A stretch of 64,000 nucleotides of DNA from M3007 sp964484205. Lineage in GTDB: Bacteria; Bacteroidota; Bacteroidia; Chitinophagales; Saprospiraceae. The translations under genes were made by a program, and so were the position numbers. The notes beneath the pieces were generated by a model. The model was not told the origin of the DNA. It saw only the letters and a program-made list of their open reading frames with translations, and made no database searches. The stretch spans positions 1-64,000 of the forward strand of contig CAZAEZ010000003.1 in assembly GCA_964484205.1 (NCBI GenBank), given 5' to 3'. This document shows positions 1 through 8,647 of the stretch, piece by piece. The first letter of the stretch is position 1; every line of letters starts with the position of its first letter.

Positions 1-51
1 CTCAGTCCAACACATTTTAAAATCTTCAATCAACTTGTGGGTAATCGAGAG

Positions 52-144
52 CCCAGCGGGGAGGGGGGCTTGCCCTCAAACTATTTTTAGATTTTGTTTA
101 CGGAATCGATAAGTAACGCGATATCAGGCCCCCTCCCCGCTGGG
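52..144. repeat. REP-like inverted repeat, G/C-rich
   Basis: A G-rich stretch at 52-68 is the reverse complement of a C-rich stretch at 129-144, separated by about 60 A+T-richer bases. It lies beyond the 3' end of the tag gene. The first 245 bases hold no gene I can support. It may be a dispersed intergenic repeat or a terminator, but no U-run is evident. Confidence 0.55.
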
Positions 145-245
145 GGAGGGGATGGGGATGGGGTTGACGCACGGAAGACCGAAAAATTAAAACTCAACGG
201 AATTGTGTGTAATGGACAGACTTGGTGCCATAGGACCGGTTTCCA

Positions 246-773
246 TCAAATTTTTTTCAATGCTAAAAACACCGGGCAATCCGGATCGTGTGCCCCGGGC
301 AGCCAGCCGGTACTCATCAAAAATTCATTGACGATCTCTCCCCCGGTGAATTTGAACGTTTTTTTAAACAGCCTGACCCAAGCCTCACGAGGCTGCGGGT
401 GATGGTGTGCCAACCAGTTTTGGAAGGAGCCGTATTCGACTTGCAGGTGCTGAATGGCGCGGGCATTTTCAATAGCGGCATTTACTTTGAGTCGGTTGCG
501 GATAATGCCGGCGTCCTGGAGCAAGCGAGCCCGGTCGGCCTCCCCGTAAGCGGCAACCGTGTCAATATGAAAATTATCGTAGGCCTGCCGAAAGTTTTCC
601 TGTTTGTTCAAAATGGTAGTCCAACTCAGTCCAGCCTGGTTGATCTCCAGGATCAGGCGGCCAAACAGCTCGTTGTCGTCATTTAGCGGAAAACCATACT
701 GGGTGTCGTGGTAGGTGCGGTGGACATTGGGTTCGTCGGGGGGAAGGCTGTTTACGAAGGTGCAATAACTCAT
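246..773 (-). CDS. tag: DNA-3-methyladenine glycosylase I
   Basis: Base-excision repair enzyme that removes 3-methyladenine from alkylated DNA in the cytoplasm. The 175-residue length is close to the family's (about 187). Visible: the N-terminal Cys4 and YHDTQYG block (His22), the QAGLSW block with Glu43 and Trp51 matching the catalytic and base-stacking residues of E. coli Tag, GIIRN, and a C-terminal HxxxC (His162, Cys166). Cys4, His22, His162 and Cys166 would form the structural zinc site. The gene stands alone, convergent with nothing upstream in the window and divergent from the secreted protein at 932. The ATG start directly precedes the conserved Cys4 region, so it is well supported. 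Confidence 0.93.
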   Translation of the reverse strand: MSYCTFVNSLPPDEPNVHRTYHDTQYGFPLNDDNELFGRLILEINQAGLSWTTILNKQENFRQAYDNFHIDTVAAYGEADRARLLQDAGIIRNRLKVNAAIENARAIQHLQVEYGSFQNWLAHHHPQPREAWVRLFKKTFKFTGGEIVNEFLMSTGWLPGAHDPDCPVFLALKKI

Positions 774-931
774 GGCCCAAAGGTCGGAAAAGGGCGCCGT
801 TTTCCTCGAACAAGCGCTTCAAACTGTTGTTTTAAAACGGCAACCCGGAACTACCCATGTCGTGTGTGCTAAAAATTTATCCGAACCTGCTTCTCCGTCG
901 AACAGGCAGTTTCACCTCAAAACATTCAACT

Positions 932-1675
932 ATGAAATCAATTCGATTTTTTGCAACGCTTACCCTGGTTGTAATAGCCGGCTCTGATATGCTGTACGCA
1001 CAGCAACAAGTGCAAAAAGACGCTCTTGAAACGCTCGACTGGGTACAGCGCCGGGCCAACCGCATCGACACCATGCTGTACGGCGCCGTCATTTCCCAGG
1101 AACCCGTCAATCTGCTGCTGAAACTCTGGGGCGCCTGGCAGGAATTTGACGCAGTGGCGCAAGCCGGCGTGTACTGCCAGGCTGCCCGCACCGCTGCCGA
1201 GAAAGGCCGTCAGGAATGCGACCTCCTGGGCTATGAGCGCGACCAGGATGTAAATGCCATGATCGCACGCGCCACCGAAGCGCGGCGGCAGGCCTTCCGC
1301 ATGCGCCTGGCCGCCCAAGCTTGTACCGCCGACTCGGCTGCCGCAATTGCCGACGACGCCACCGCTTTAACGCTCAGTGATGTGCTGGAAGCAGATGCCA
1401 GGATTGTCGAACTGGACCTGACTGACGCCCGGGCAAGCAAAGACATGCACATTGTAGCGCAAAAACTGGAGCACGCTCAGCGCATCCTGCGCGATGTCGA
1501 ACTGCTGACCTGGTCTTTGGACAACTGCGATGCCGTTCTGCTTGCAGCGCGGTCGGCCCGCCAGCACTGCCGGGATGCCGCCGGCAAAAACACCTGGGAC
1601 GAAGCATCCCCGCACCTGGAACAGGCGCTGACACAAAATACAGCAATGAAAAAAGCCGCCGGCGCTTGTCGCTAG
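932..1675 (+). CDS. Secreted alpha-helical hypothetical protein
   Basis: I do not recognise a family. The ATG at 932 is preferred to an upstream in-frame start because it opens a clean Sec signal peptide: Met-Lys, then a hydrophobic stretch ending at about residue 22 in an Ala-Gln cleavage-like site. The mature part (about 225 residues) is rich in Ala, Arg, Glu and Leu with heptad-like spacing and six scattered Cys, suggesting a helical or coiled-coil periplasmic protein. It converges on the DUF4846 gene that ends at 1755. The function is unknown; only export is inferred. Confidence 0.75.
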   Translation: MKSIRFFATLTLVVIAGSDMLYAQQQVQKDALETLDWVQRRANRIDTMLYGAVISQEPVNLLLKLWGAWQEFDAVAQAGVYCQAARTAAEKGRQECDLLGYERDQDVNAMIARATEARRQAFRMRLAAQACTADSAAAIADDATALTLSDVLEADARIVELDLTDARASKDMHIVAQKLEHAQRILRDVELLTWSLDNCDAVLLAARSARQHCRDAAGKNTWDEASPHLEQALTQNTAMKKAAGACR

Positions 1676-1754
1676 TTGGGTGGAGTGTTTACCCGGGAAT
1701 AAAAATGTATCCGGTTTCAGGTCCTGGTATTAAAAAAAGGAAAGCACCGAGGCA

Positions 1755-2615
1755 TCAATCCAAAAACCGCCGCAGTTGCCCGGGCGCAAAATTCCATTCC
1801 GGGGTTTGCAGGCCATCCTCCAGGGCCAGGCTGGAATACCAGGGGCTTCCGCCTGCGGGGTTGCGCAGCACATGAATTTGCTGTGCGGGCATGTAGCTCT
1901 GGGCAAGTAAAAACAGGCGCTCGCCGGTCTCCGGTTGTTCCGCCACATCCACTATGATCACGGCATGCCCCGGGTAGCCGCCTTGGATCCAAACATCGCC
2001 GGCGCGCAGTTTTGCCGGTTCAACAGGGTGCAACTCCCGCTCCAGCGAGGCGGAGCCGGCATAGGCGAAAACCATGTCGAGATAGGCCCGAAAGGACTTG
2101 TAAGTGCCCGAAGCAGTGCCGCCGCCAACCCAATACACCCGTTTCCCATCCACCCGGATGCGCTCGCCCTGCCGCCAACGGGCATATTCAGCCCGGAAGC
2201 CGTTGGAAAAGTTGAAGTGGATCGCCCCATAGCGCTTTTGCACAAACAAATATTCGGCGCGCAGGCGCATTACCGCATCGGCACATTGCTGGAGGTTGCG
2301 CTTGCCGATGTCGATATCGAGCACAGCGGCGTGTACATTCTGGCGCGCCTTGGGCCGGCCGTTGTACAACAAAACCTGCGACCCGTCGGGCAAGAGCGGA
2401 AAGCGGCGCAGGTAGGTTGCAAACGAGGTGGAATCGGCAAGGACGCGGGCGTAGCCTTTGGGCGCCGGAAAGCGGGTTGCCAATGTTTTTCCTGAAGGAT
2501 TAATCACAGGGGCAACGGAATCCGTACGGGCTTGCCGCGTATCCACCACGGCGTGCCCGTCTGATGAACAGGCGGTATGCAGGCAAAAAAGTAAGGCAAA
2601 AAAAATACGTTCCAT
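1755..2615 (-). CDS. DUF4846 domain lipoprotein
   Basis: The 286-residue product begins with a short hydrophobic stretch ending in a lipobox-like TACSS, so it is probably a lipoprotein. The rest matches the DUF4846 pattern common in Bacteroidota: an FATYLRRFPL-type block near residue 70, VLDIDIGKRNLQQCADAVMRLRAEYLF, a central FSNGFRAEYARWRQG block, and a late GDVWIQGGYPGHAVIIVD segment with Gly-His that resembles NlpC/P60-like folds. The biochemical role is not established. It sits alone between convergent and divergent neighbours, with a repeat-filled 510-bp spacer upstream. Confidence 0.85.
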   Translation of the reverse strand: MERIFFALLFCLHTACSSDGHAVVDTRQARTDSVAPVINPSGKTLATRFPAPKGYARVLADSTSFATYLRRFPLLPDGSQVLLYNGRPKARQNVHAAVLDIDIGKRNLQQCADAVMRLRAEYLFVQKRYGAIHFNFSNGFRAEYARWRQGERIRVDGKRVYWVGGGTASGTYKSFRAYLDMVFAYAGSASLERELHPVEPAKLRAGDVWIQGGYPGHAVIIVDVAEQPETGERLFLLAQSYMPAQQIHVLRNPAGGSPWYSSLALEDGLQTPEWNFAPGQLRRFLD

Positions 2616-3125
2616 TCGGGTCGCTGTTTGGCTTCCAAACGCTAAACGAGCCCAGCGGTATATCTTTAACGTGAGTTTTGGATAGGTTTGATCAATAAAT
2701 TAACGATTACGTGATTTAACATGCTATCAATCAGATCTTCCTCCGGTCGACAACTCACGTTCTTTATTGTTTCAAAAAGGCGTTTTAATTACACTTAAGT
2801 AAATCTCAAAAAATAAAGTCACGATTTGTTAAAGCCGGATTCCTCCCCCGCAGGGCGGGGGAGGAATGACAAGGTCTTTGGAAAGAATGTGAGGGGCGGT
2901 AGATTCAGGCATAGGCTGCCTGGTGGCGCCCCCCAAGCGGAATTCTTAAGTTTTGCTCGATCAGTTTGGCTTCAAAGGGAGGGGCTGGGAAATGTTTCGC
3001 TATCGGCGTCTGTCGCCCCCCCTTTCATGTTCGCAACCGTTGTCATTCCGACCCCGCCCTGCGGGGGAGGAATCTGATTCATTCTAATCGGGAAGTCATT
3101 TATTAGTGTTACTTAATCATCTCTT
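2616..3125. other. Gene-free spacer upstream of two divergent genes
   Basis: This 510-bp spacer separates the divergent DUF4846 and beta-helix genes. Its left third (2680-2830) is A+T-rich and likely holds promoters, although I cannot place a convincing TAnnTTTG box. Its right half is an element bounded by inverted G/C-rich ends (see the repeat at 2838-3075). No coding frame here looks real. Confidence 0.6.
2838..3075. repeat. MITE-like element with inverted ends
   Basis: A G/C-rich hairpin at about 2841-2864 (CCTCCCCCGCAGGGCGGGGG) reappears in reverse complement at about 3049-3073, so about 24-nt inverted ends bracket about 190 bp without coding potential. The layout is that of a small non-autonomous element or two members of a REP family. 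No target-site duplication could be fixed. Confidence 0.55.
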
Positions 3126-4625
3126 ATGAACCGATTTTTACTTTTCCTGCTTTTGTGCCCGCTGCCCAAACTACAAGCGGCCACCCTCCACGTGGGCGCC
3201 GGCCAAACCTACCCGGCTTTGCCTGCTGCCATAGCCACCGTGCAAGCCGGCGACACCATTGAAATCCACAACGGCAGCTACCCCGGCGGCCTCTTTTTTG
3301 CCAACCTCAAAGGCGCCGCCGCCCAGTGGATCACCATCCGGGGCGCTGCCGGTGAGACGGTTATTTTTGAAGGCGGCAGCAACGCCATCCAACTGACCGA
3401 CCCGGCATACCTGCATTTTAAAAACCTGACCTTTCAGCACCAGACCGGCAACGGCTTCAACACCGACGACGGCGGCAGCTACGCCACGCCGGCGCACCAT
3501 ATCATTTTTGAAAACTGCATCTTCCGCGATATGGCCGCCTCCGGGAATAACGATTTGCTGAAGTTGTCCGGTCTCGATGATTTTGAAATACGCCAATGCA
3601 CGTTTTTAAACGGCGCCGGCGGCGGCAGCGGAGTCGACATGGTGGGCTGCCACCGCGGGGTCATTCGCGGCAACATTTTCGAAAACATGGGCTCCAACGC
3701 CATCCAGGCCAAAGGCGGCACCGAGCATATCCGGATTGAGGGCAATTTTTTCAAAAACTGCGGCCAGCGCACGCTGAACCTCGGCGGCAGCACCGGACTC
3801 CAGTTTTTCCGGCCCGACACCGCCCATTTCGAAGCGGCCAATTTGCAGGTGTACGCCAACCTGATTGTCGGTTCGGTGGCTGCGGTGGCCTACGTGGGCT
3901 CCGTCAACGTCGAGGTGGTGAACAACACCATTTACCTGCCCGAACGCTGGGTGCTGCGCATTTTGCAGGAAACCGTAGACCCCGACCGTTTTCTGGCCTG
4001 CGGCGACAATTTTTTTGAAAACAACATTGTGGTGCGTGATGCCGGCCTCTCCACCGAAACCAACATCGGGCCCAACACGCGTCCGGAAACGTTTGCTTTT
4101 TCCAACAACCTCTGGTTTCACACCGGCAATCCCAACTGGAACGGTCCCAGCATCCCGGCGCCCGAAACGAACGGCATCATCAACCAAAATCCGCAATTGC
4201 CCGACCCGGCCAACGGCAACTGCCAAATCCCGCCCGGAAGCCCGGCTGTGGGCGCAGGACTGGACGTGCCGGCGCCCGTGCGGGATTTTTACGGACAGCT
4301 CTACGCCATGGCGCGTTCCATCGGCGCTGCGGAGGGCATGCCGGTATCGGGGGTGCACGGTGCGCCGGCAGAAATGAGCTGGCAGGTTTCCCCGAACCCC
4401 TCGGCGGGCCTTTTTTGGATCAGCCTGGAGTTGCCGGCGCAGACGCCGCTGCGGATTGATTTATTTGACCGTGCCGGGCGTTTGTATGCGCCAATTTTTT
4501 CGGGAACGTTGCCCGGCGGGAGGCATAATTTGCCGGTTTCGGTGTTGCCGGCAAGCGGGGTTTTCCTGTTGCAGCTGAGTACGGCACAAAAATCCTGGAC
4601 GAAAAAGGTGGTTCTCACGAATTAA
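3126..4625 (+). CDS. Secreted right-handed beta-helix protein with T9SS tail
   Basis: The 499-residue protein has an N-terminal signal peptide (about residues 1-18), then VGAGQTYPALPAAIATVQAGDTIEI, the typical opening of right-handed parallel beta-helix proteins (pectate-lyase and chondroitinase-like fold), followed by repeated N-I-F-x-N coils to about residue 390. Residues about 415-499 form a T9SS type A sorting domain (WQVSPNPSAG, G-R-L-Y, then a terminal KKVVLTN), so the protein is predicted to be carried across the outer membrane and displayed or released. A polysaccharide substrate is plausible but no catalytic residues could be assigned. It is a single gene, not in an obvious polysaccharide locus. 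Confidence 0.88.
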   Translation: MNRFLLFLLLCPLPKLQAATLHVGAGQTYPALPAAIATVQAGDTIEIHNGSYPGGLFFANLKGAAAQWITIRGAAGETVIFEGGSNAIQLTDPAYLHFKNLTFQHQTGNGFNTDDGGSYATPAHHIIFENCIFRDMAASGNNDLLKLSGLDDFEIRQCTFLNGAGGGSGVDMVGCHRGVIRGNIFENMGSNAIQAKGGTEHIRIEGNFFKNCGQRTLNLGGSTGLQFFRPDTAHFEAANLQVYANLIVGSVAAVAYVGSVNVEVVNNTIYLPERWVLRILQETVDPDRFLACGDNFFENNIVVRDAGLSTETNIGPNTRPETFAFSNNLWFHTGNPNWNGPSIPAPETNGIINQNPQLPDPANGNCQIPPGSPAVGAGLDVPAPVRDFYGQLYAMARSIGAAEGMPVSGVHGAPAEMSWQVSPNPSAGLFWISLELPAQTPLRIDLFDRAGRLYAPIFSGTLPGGRHNLPVSVLPASGVFLLQLSTAQKSWTKKVVLTN

Positions 4626-4673
4626 CCCGAGTTGTGACCAATCATTATGGAAACAGATTTTTTTTATTTTTTG

Positions 4674-4747
4674 GACAGGATTAACATGAATTTACATGAT
4701 CAAACGGCCAGAGGCCGCTTGATCATGTTTTTCCTGTTAATCTTGTC
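4674..4747. repeat. Imperfect inverted repeat
   Basis: The left arm (4674-about 4710) and right arm (about 4711-4747) are imperfect reverse complements centred on GGCCAGAGGCC. The ACAGGATTAACATG / CCTGTTAATCTTGTC type of palindrome is a common dispersed intergenic repeat in Bacteroidota. It lies just after the beta-helix gene and could end its transcript. Confidence 0.6.
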
Positions 4748-4772
4748 TATTCTTAAGGCAAGGCATTATCTG

Positions 4773-4780
4773 TACCTTTG
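4773..4780 (+). promoter_or_regulatory. Putative -7 promoter box of the CRTAC1 gene
   Basis: TACCTTTG followed by CGCAC matches the Bacteroidota -7 consensus TAnnTTTG. It lies 80 bp before the CRTAC1 start at 4860. No TTG at a proper -33 distance was found, so the call rests on the -7 box only. Confidence 0.4.
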
Positions 4781-4859
4781 CGCACGCTTTGAGGTGCCGT
4801 GTTAGAGACCACGGTTTGAATCAATCACCGCCTAAACAACACAACATTACATCTACACT

Positions 4860-7076
4860 ATGTCGCTGCGTACCCTGCTTTCCGGAATTTGCCTGAGCTG
4901 TTTACTTTTTCTATTTTCCACTTGTCAAAACGATGCTGATCCCTCCGCCAAAATAACGGAAGGGCATAAACGCATGGTGGCCATGCTTGACAGCATCAAC
5001 CGGAACGCCGATCCGATGAATTACCTGAATGTAAACCTTCGGAAAATCGCGTATTACGAACAATTGATGCAACAAAAAACCGGGGATGAGGCGCTGCTTG
5101 CGCAATTCAATTATGCGGACCAGTTGCTGCGGTCGGGTAAAAATGAAGCGGCCATCGTGCAGTACCAAAACCTGATCCAAAAGATCGGGGACCAACTGGT
5201 TGACAACACCAAAATGCTCTACGAAATGCTGGCGCTCGCCTACATGCGCCTGGGCGAACAGAGCAATTGTATCGAGACGCACAGCCCGGAATCCTGCATT
5301 TTGCCCATCCGGGGCGAGGGGATATACAAATTGAAAGCCGGACCGGAGAATGCCGTAAAAATCTACGAACGCATTTTGGCGCAATACCCCGACGATTTGC
5401 TCAGCCGCTGGTTGCTCAACCTGGCACACATGGCTATGGGCCAATGGCCGGCCGGGGTACCGGCCAAGTTTCTTTTTCCTGCCGATATTTTTCAATCTCC
5501 AAATTCCGACATTTTGTTCCGGGATATTGCTATTCCGCTGGGCATCGACGTGCAGGGAATTTCCGGCAGTGTGTGCATGGAAGATTTTGACAACGACGGC
5601 AACCTCGACTTGTTTATGACCTCCTACGGTTTGGGCGACCAGGTGCGTTTTTTCCATAACGATGGGGACGGCAGCTTCAGCGAACGCACCCAGGAGGCCA
5701 ACCTGACCGGAATTCTGAGCGGCTTAAACGCCATCCATGCCGATTACGACAACGACGGCGATCGCGATATTTTTATCCTGCGCGGGGCCTGGCTCTACCA
5801 CGGCAAACACCCCAACTCCTTGCTGCGCAACAATGGCGACGGCACTTTTACCGATGTCACCATCTACGCCGGCTTGCTTTCGTTCAACCCCACCCAAACG
5901 GCCGATTGGGCCGACTACGACGGCGACGGCTGGCTCGACCTTTTTGTCGGCAACGAAACTTACCGCCCGGAAGAGCCCAACCGCTGCGAACTCTATCACA
6001 ATAATGGCGACGGCACGTTCAGCAACATCGCTCCGCAAATTGGCCTTGCAGCCTGGTACGGTTTCCCCAAGGCTGTTGTTTGGGGCGACATCAATAACGA
6101 CCAACGCCCCGATCTGTACATCAGCAATCTGGTTGGCGACAACCTGCTGCTCGTAAACCAGGGTGGAACGGCGCCCGACAAATGGTCGTTCCAAAACATG
6201 GCCAACAACACCGCCACCCAATACCCGCAAAACAGTTTTCCCGCTTTTTTCTTCGACTACAACAACGACGGTTTTGAGGATATTTTCTCGACGCACTTCC
6301 CGGTGGATTATGAAGGCGCGTCGGTAGTGCCGCTGTTGCAGGAATACACCGGCAAGCAACCCGAAGGCGACTGGCTGCGGCTTTACCGGAACAACGGCAA
6401 CAGCACCTTCACCGACGTACACCGGGAAATGGGCCTGCACACCATCACTTTTGCCATGGGCAACAACTTTGGCGATCTCGACAACGACGGCTGGCCCGAC
6501 ATTTACCTCGGGACGGGCAAACCCGACTTGCGTGCGCTGATCCCCAACCGGGTATTTCACAACCTGAACGGCACCCGTTTTGAAGACATTTCCATGAACG
6601 GTTTCAGCCAAATCCAAAAAGGGCACGGCGTCGCATTCGGCGACATCGACAATGATGGCGACCAGGATATCTACGTTGTCGTAGGCGGGGCGTTCGAGGG
6701 CGACCTCGGCAATAACATCCTGTACGAGAACCCGGGTAACAGCAACCACTGGCTGACCTTGTTCGTCGAAGGGGTAAAATCCAACCGCGATGCCATTGGC
6801 GCCCGGGTGCGCGTCAACGTCCGACAACCCGACGGCAGCGAACGGGCCATCCGAACGACGGTCGGCACCGGCGGCAGTTTTGGCGCCAACAGCCTCCGGC
6901 AGGAGATCGGTTTGGGCGATGCCACCGAAGTTATTTCCGTGGAAATACAATGGCCGCGGCCGGGGGTGCCCAACAGTACGTTTACCGGGTTGCAGATGGA
7001 CGCGGCGTATCGGTTAAAAGAAGGGGCAACGGCTGCGGAGCCGGTTGCGCTGAAGCGGATTGTTTTTAAGAAATAA
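4860..7076 (+). CDS. CRTAC1/ASPIC-UnbV lipoprotein with VCBS repeats
   Basis: This 738-residue surface lipoprotein has a hydrophobic start followed by FSTCQN, a lipobox with Cys at about residue 22. Residues about 30-215 form a TPR-like helical region. Residues about 225-620 are FG-GAP/VCBS repeats with calcium-binding DxDNDGxxD motifs (for example DFDNDGNLDLF, DYDNDGDRDIF, DIDNDGDQDIY), predicting a beta-propeller. Residues about 640-725 hold the ASPIC/UnbV domain (NRDAIGARVRV ... GTGGSFGANS). The family is expanded in Bacteroidota; adhesion or binding is suspected but unproved. It converges on the helicase gene through a shared palindromic terminator. Confidence 0.9.
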   Translation: MSLRTLLSGICLSCLLFLFSTCQNDADPSAKITEGHKRMVAMLDSINRNADPMNYLNVNLRKIAYYEQLMQQKTGDEALLAQFNYADQLLRSGKNEAAIVQYQNLIQKIGDQLVDNTKMLYEMLALAYMRLGEQSNCIETHSPESCILPIRGEGIYKLKAGPENAVKIYERILAQYPDDLLSRWLLNLAHMAMGQWPAGVPAKFLFPADIFQSPNSDILFRDIAIPLGIDVQGISGSVCMEDFDNDGNLDLFMTSYGLGDQVRFFHNDGDGSFSERTQEANLTGILSGLNAIHADYDNDGDRDIFILRGAWLYHGKHPNSLLRNNGDGTFTDVTIYAGLLSFNPTQTADWADYDGDGWLDLFVGNETYRPEEPNRCELYHNNGDGTFSNIAPQIGLAAWYGFPKAVVWGDINNDQRPDLYISNLVGDNLLLVNQGGTAPDKWSFQNMANNTATQYPQNSFPAFFFDYNNDGFEDIFSTHFPVDYEGASVVPLLQEYTGKQPEGDWLRLYRNNGNSTFTDVHREMGLHTITFAMGNNFGDLDNDGWPDIYLGTGKPDLRALIPNRVFHNLNGTRFEDISMNGFSQIQKGHGVAFGDIDNDGDQDIYVVVGGAFEGDLGNNILYENPGNSNHWLTLFVEGVKSNRDAIGARVRVNVRQPDGSERAIRTTVGTGGSFGANSLRQEIGLGDATEVISVEIQWPRPGVPNSTFTGLQMDAAYRLKEGATAAEPVALKRIVFKK

Positions 7077-7077
7077 A

Positions 7078-7156
7078 AACCTGCCAGGTCAAAATTTCAA
7101 TCAAAAAGGGGCGCATGATGCGCCCCTTTTTGATTGAAATTTTGACCTGGCAGGTT
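7078..7156. terminator. Bidirectional terminator, 39-bp perfect arms
   Basis: Perfect inverted repeat with 39-nt arms around a single central base (7117), including GGGGCGCAT and a T/A-tract. It lies between the convergent CRTAC1 and RhlE genes and overlaps the last two bases of the helicase stop codon. The A5 and T5 tracts flanking the G/C core let the inner hairpin act as an intrinsic terminator on either strand. Confidence 0.85.
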
Positions 7157-8498
7157 AGGAATTCACCCCGCCGGCTTCCCGTTTTTTCTTCCACCAGTTT
7201 CCGCGATTGCGGCGGCGGTTTTTCGAACTACCGGATGAAGTTTCTCCGGAGCCTGGTCGGGCTGAAGCGGGCTTGTTTTCCCGAAATGTCGTCTGCTGCC
7301 GTGCTGCCGGAGCCGGGCGTTTGCCATTGGGCGGTTGCAGGGCGACAGGCGCAGCGCCGGCGGGTTCGTAGGGGTGCCCTCCGGCAACCGGTACCTGCTG
7401 ACCGATCAGCTGCTGAATATCCTTCAGGTAAGCGCGCTCTTCGGAATCGCAAAACGAAATGGAACTGCCGGTGGCGCCGGCGCGGCCGGTGCGGCCGATG
7501 CGGTGCACGTAAGTTTCCGGCACATTGGGCAATTCGTAGTTGACCACGTGGCTGAGCTCGTCGATGTCGATGCCGCGCGCGGCAATGTCGGTAGCAACCA
7601 GCACCCGGATCTCCTGGTTTTTGAAGGCATTCAGCGCGCGCACGCGGGCTGTTTGCGATTTATTCCCGTGGATGGCTTCGGCGTAAATCCCGGCTCTATC
7701 CAGGTCGCGGGCCAGTTTGTTGGCGCCGTGTTTGGTACGGGTGAACACCAGTGCCGTAGCGATAGCCGGGTCTTCGAGCAGGTACTTGAGCAGGTCTTTT
7801 TTATCCTGTTTCTCGACAAAATAAACCTTCTGGTTAACGGTTTCGGCCGTCGTCGACTCGGGGGTCACTTCCACATGGGAAGGATTGGTCAGAATACCCG
7901 AGGCGAGTTTTACGATTTCGGGCGCCATTGTGGCCGAGAAAAACAGCGACTGCCGGCGTTGCGGCAGTTTGGCCAGTACGCGGCGTACGTCGTGCACAAA
8001 ACCCATGTCGAGCATACGGTCGGCCTCGTCGAGCACAAACAATTCAATATGTTCCAGGGAGATAAAACCCTGCTGCATCAGATCGAGCAAACGGCCCGGG
8101 GTAGCCACGAGGATGTCCACCCCACGGCGCAGGGCATCGGTTTGGGGCTTTTGGCCCACACCACCGAAGATGACCAGGTTGCGCAGGGGCAGGTATTTGC
8201 CGTAGGCTTCGATGCTCTCGCTGATCTGCAGCGCCAGTTCGCGCGTGGGGGTCAGGATAAGCGAACGGATACGACGGGGGCCGCTTTGCGACGCTTGGGT
8301 ACGGCCGGCGAGCAACTGGAGGATGGGTACGGAAAAGGCCGCCGTTTTACCGGTGCCGGTTTGGGCGCAGCCCATTAAATCCCTGCCTTGAAGTACGATT
8401 GGAATGGCTTGCTGCTGGATGGGTGTAGGGGTTTGGTAGCCTTCGTCGCGCAGGGCGCGAAGGAGGGGCTCGGTGAGCCCTAAATCATTAAAATTCAT
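7155..8498 (-). CDS. rhlE: DEAD-box ATP-dependent RNA helicase, RhlE type
   Basis: RNA unwinding enzyme, probably acting in ribosome assembly or RNA turnover in the cytoplasm. The 447-residue protein has all helicase motifs in order: Q motif (TPTPIQQQAIP), AQTGTGKT (motif I), PTRELALQI, TPGRLLDL, DEAD (motif II), SATM (motif III), TRTKHGANKLARDL, VATDIAARGIDI and HRIGRTGRAG (motif VI). The pattern FVHDVRRVLAKLPQRRQSLFFSAT is typical of RhlE. After residue about 370 there is a basic, low-complexity tail (Arg, Gly, Pro, Lys) as in other RhlE proteins. A -33/-7 promoter lies at 8619-8647, partly inside the end of lepA. Confidence 0.93.
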   Translation of the reverse strand: MNFNDLGLTEPLLRALRDEGYQTPTPIQQQAIPIVLQGRDLMGCAQTGTGKTAAFSVPILQLLAGRTQASQSGPRRIRSLILTPTRELALQISESIEAYGKYLPLRNLVIFGGVGQKPQTDALRRGVDILVATPGRLLDLMQQGFISLEHIELFVLDEADRMLDMGFVHDVRRVLAKLPQRRQSLFFSATMAPEIVKLASGILTNPSHVEVTPESTTAETVNQKVYFVEKQDKKDLLKYLLEDPAIATALVFTRTKHGANKLARDLDRAGIYAEAIHGNKSQTARVRALNAFKNQEIRVLVATDIAARGIDIDELSHVVNYELPNVPETYVHRIGRTGRAGATGSSISFCDSEERAYLKDIQQLIGQQVPVAGGHPYEPAGAAPVALQPPNGKRPAPAARQQTTFRENKPASARPGSGETSSGSSKNRRRNRGNWWKKKREAGGVNS

Positions 8499-8618
8499 GT
8501 TGAAAAATTACGTGTAAAAAGGGTGAAGGGTCTTACACGTCGTTACTGTGGGGTTGTTTTTTGGGCTAAAAACTGCCTGTTTCGAGTGCAAAAGCATCTT
8601 CTTTTGTTAAATATTGGG

Positions 8619-8647
8619 CAAAGATAGGGGGATTTTTAATCATTCAA
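8619..8647 (-). promoter_or_regulatory. Bacteroidota-type promoter of the rhlE gene
   Basis: On the minus strand, TTG (8647-8645) is followed after 18 bp by TATCTTTG (8626-8619), matching the -33 TTG / -7 TAnnTTTG pattern of Bacteroidota. The -33 element lies in the last codons of lepA, so the helicase can be transcribed on its own. Confidence 0.6.
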
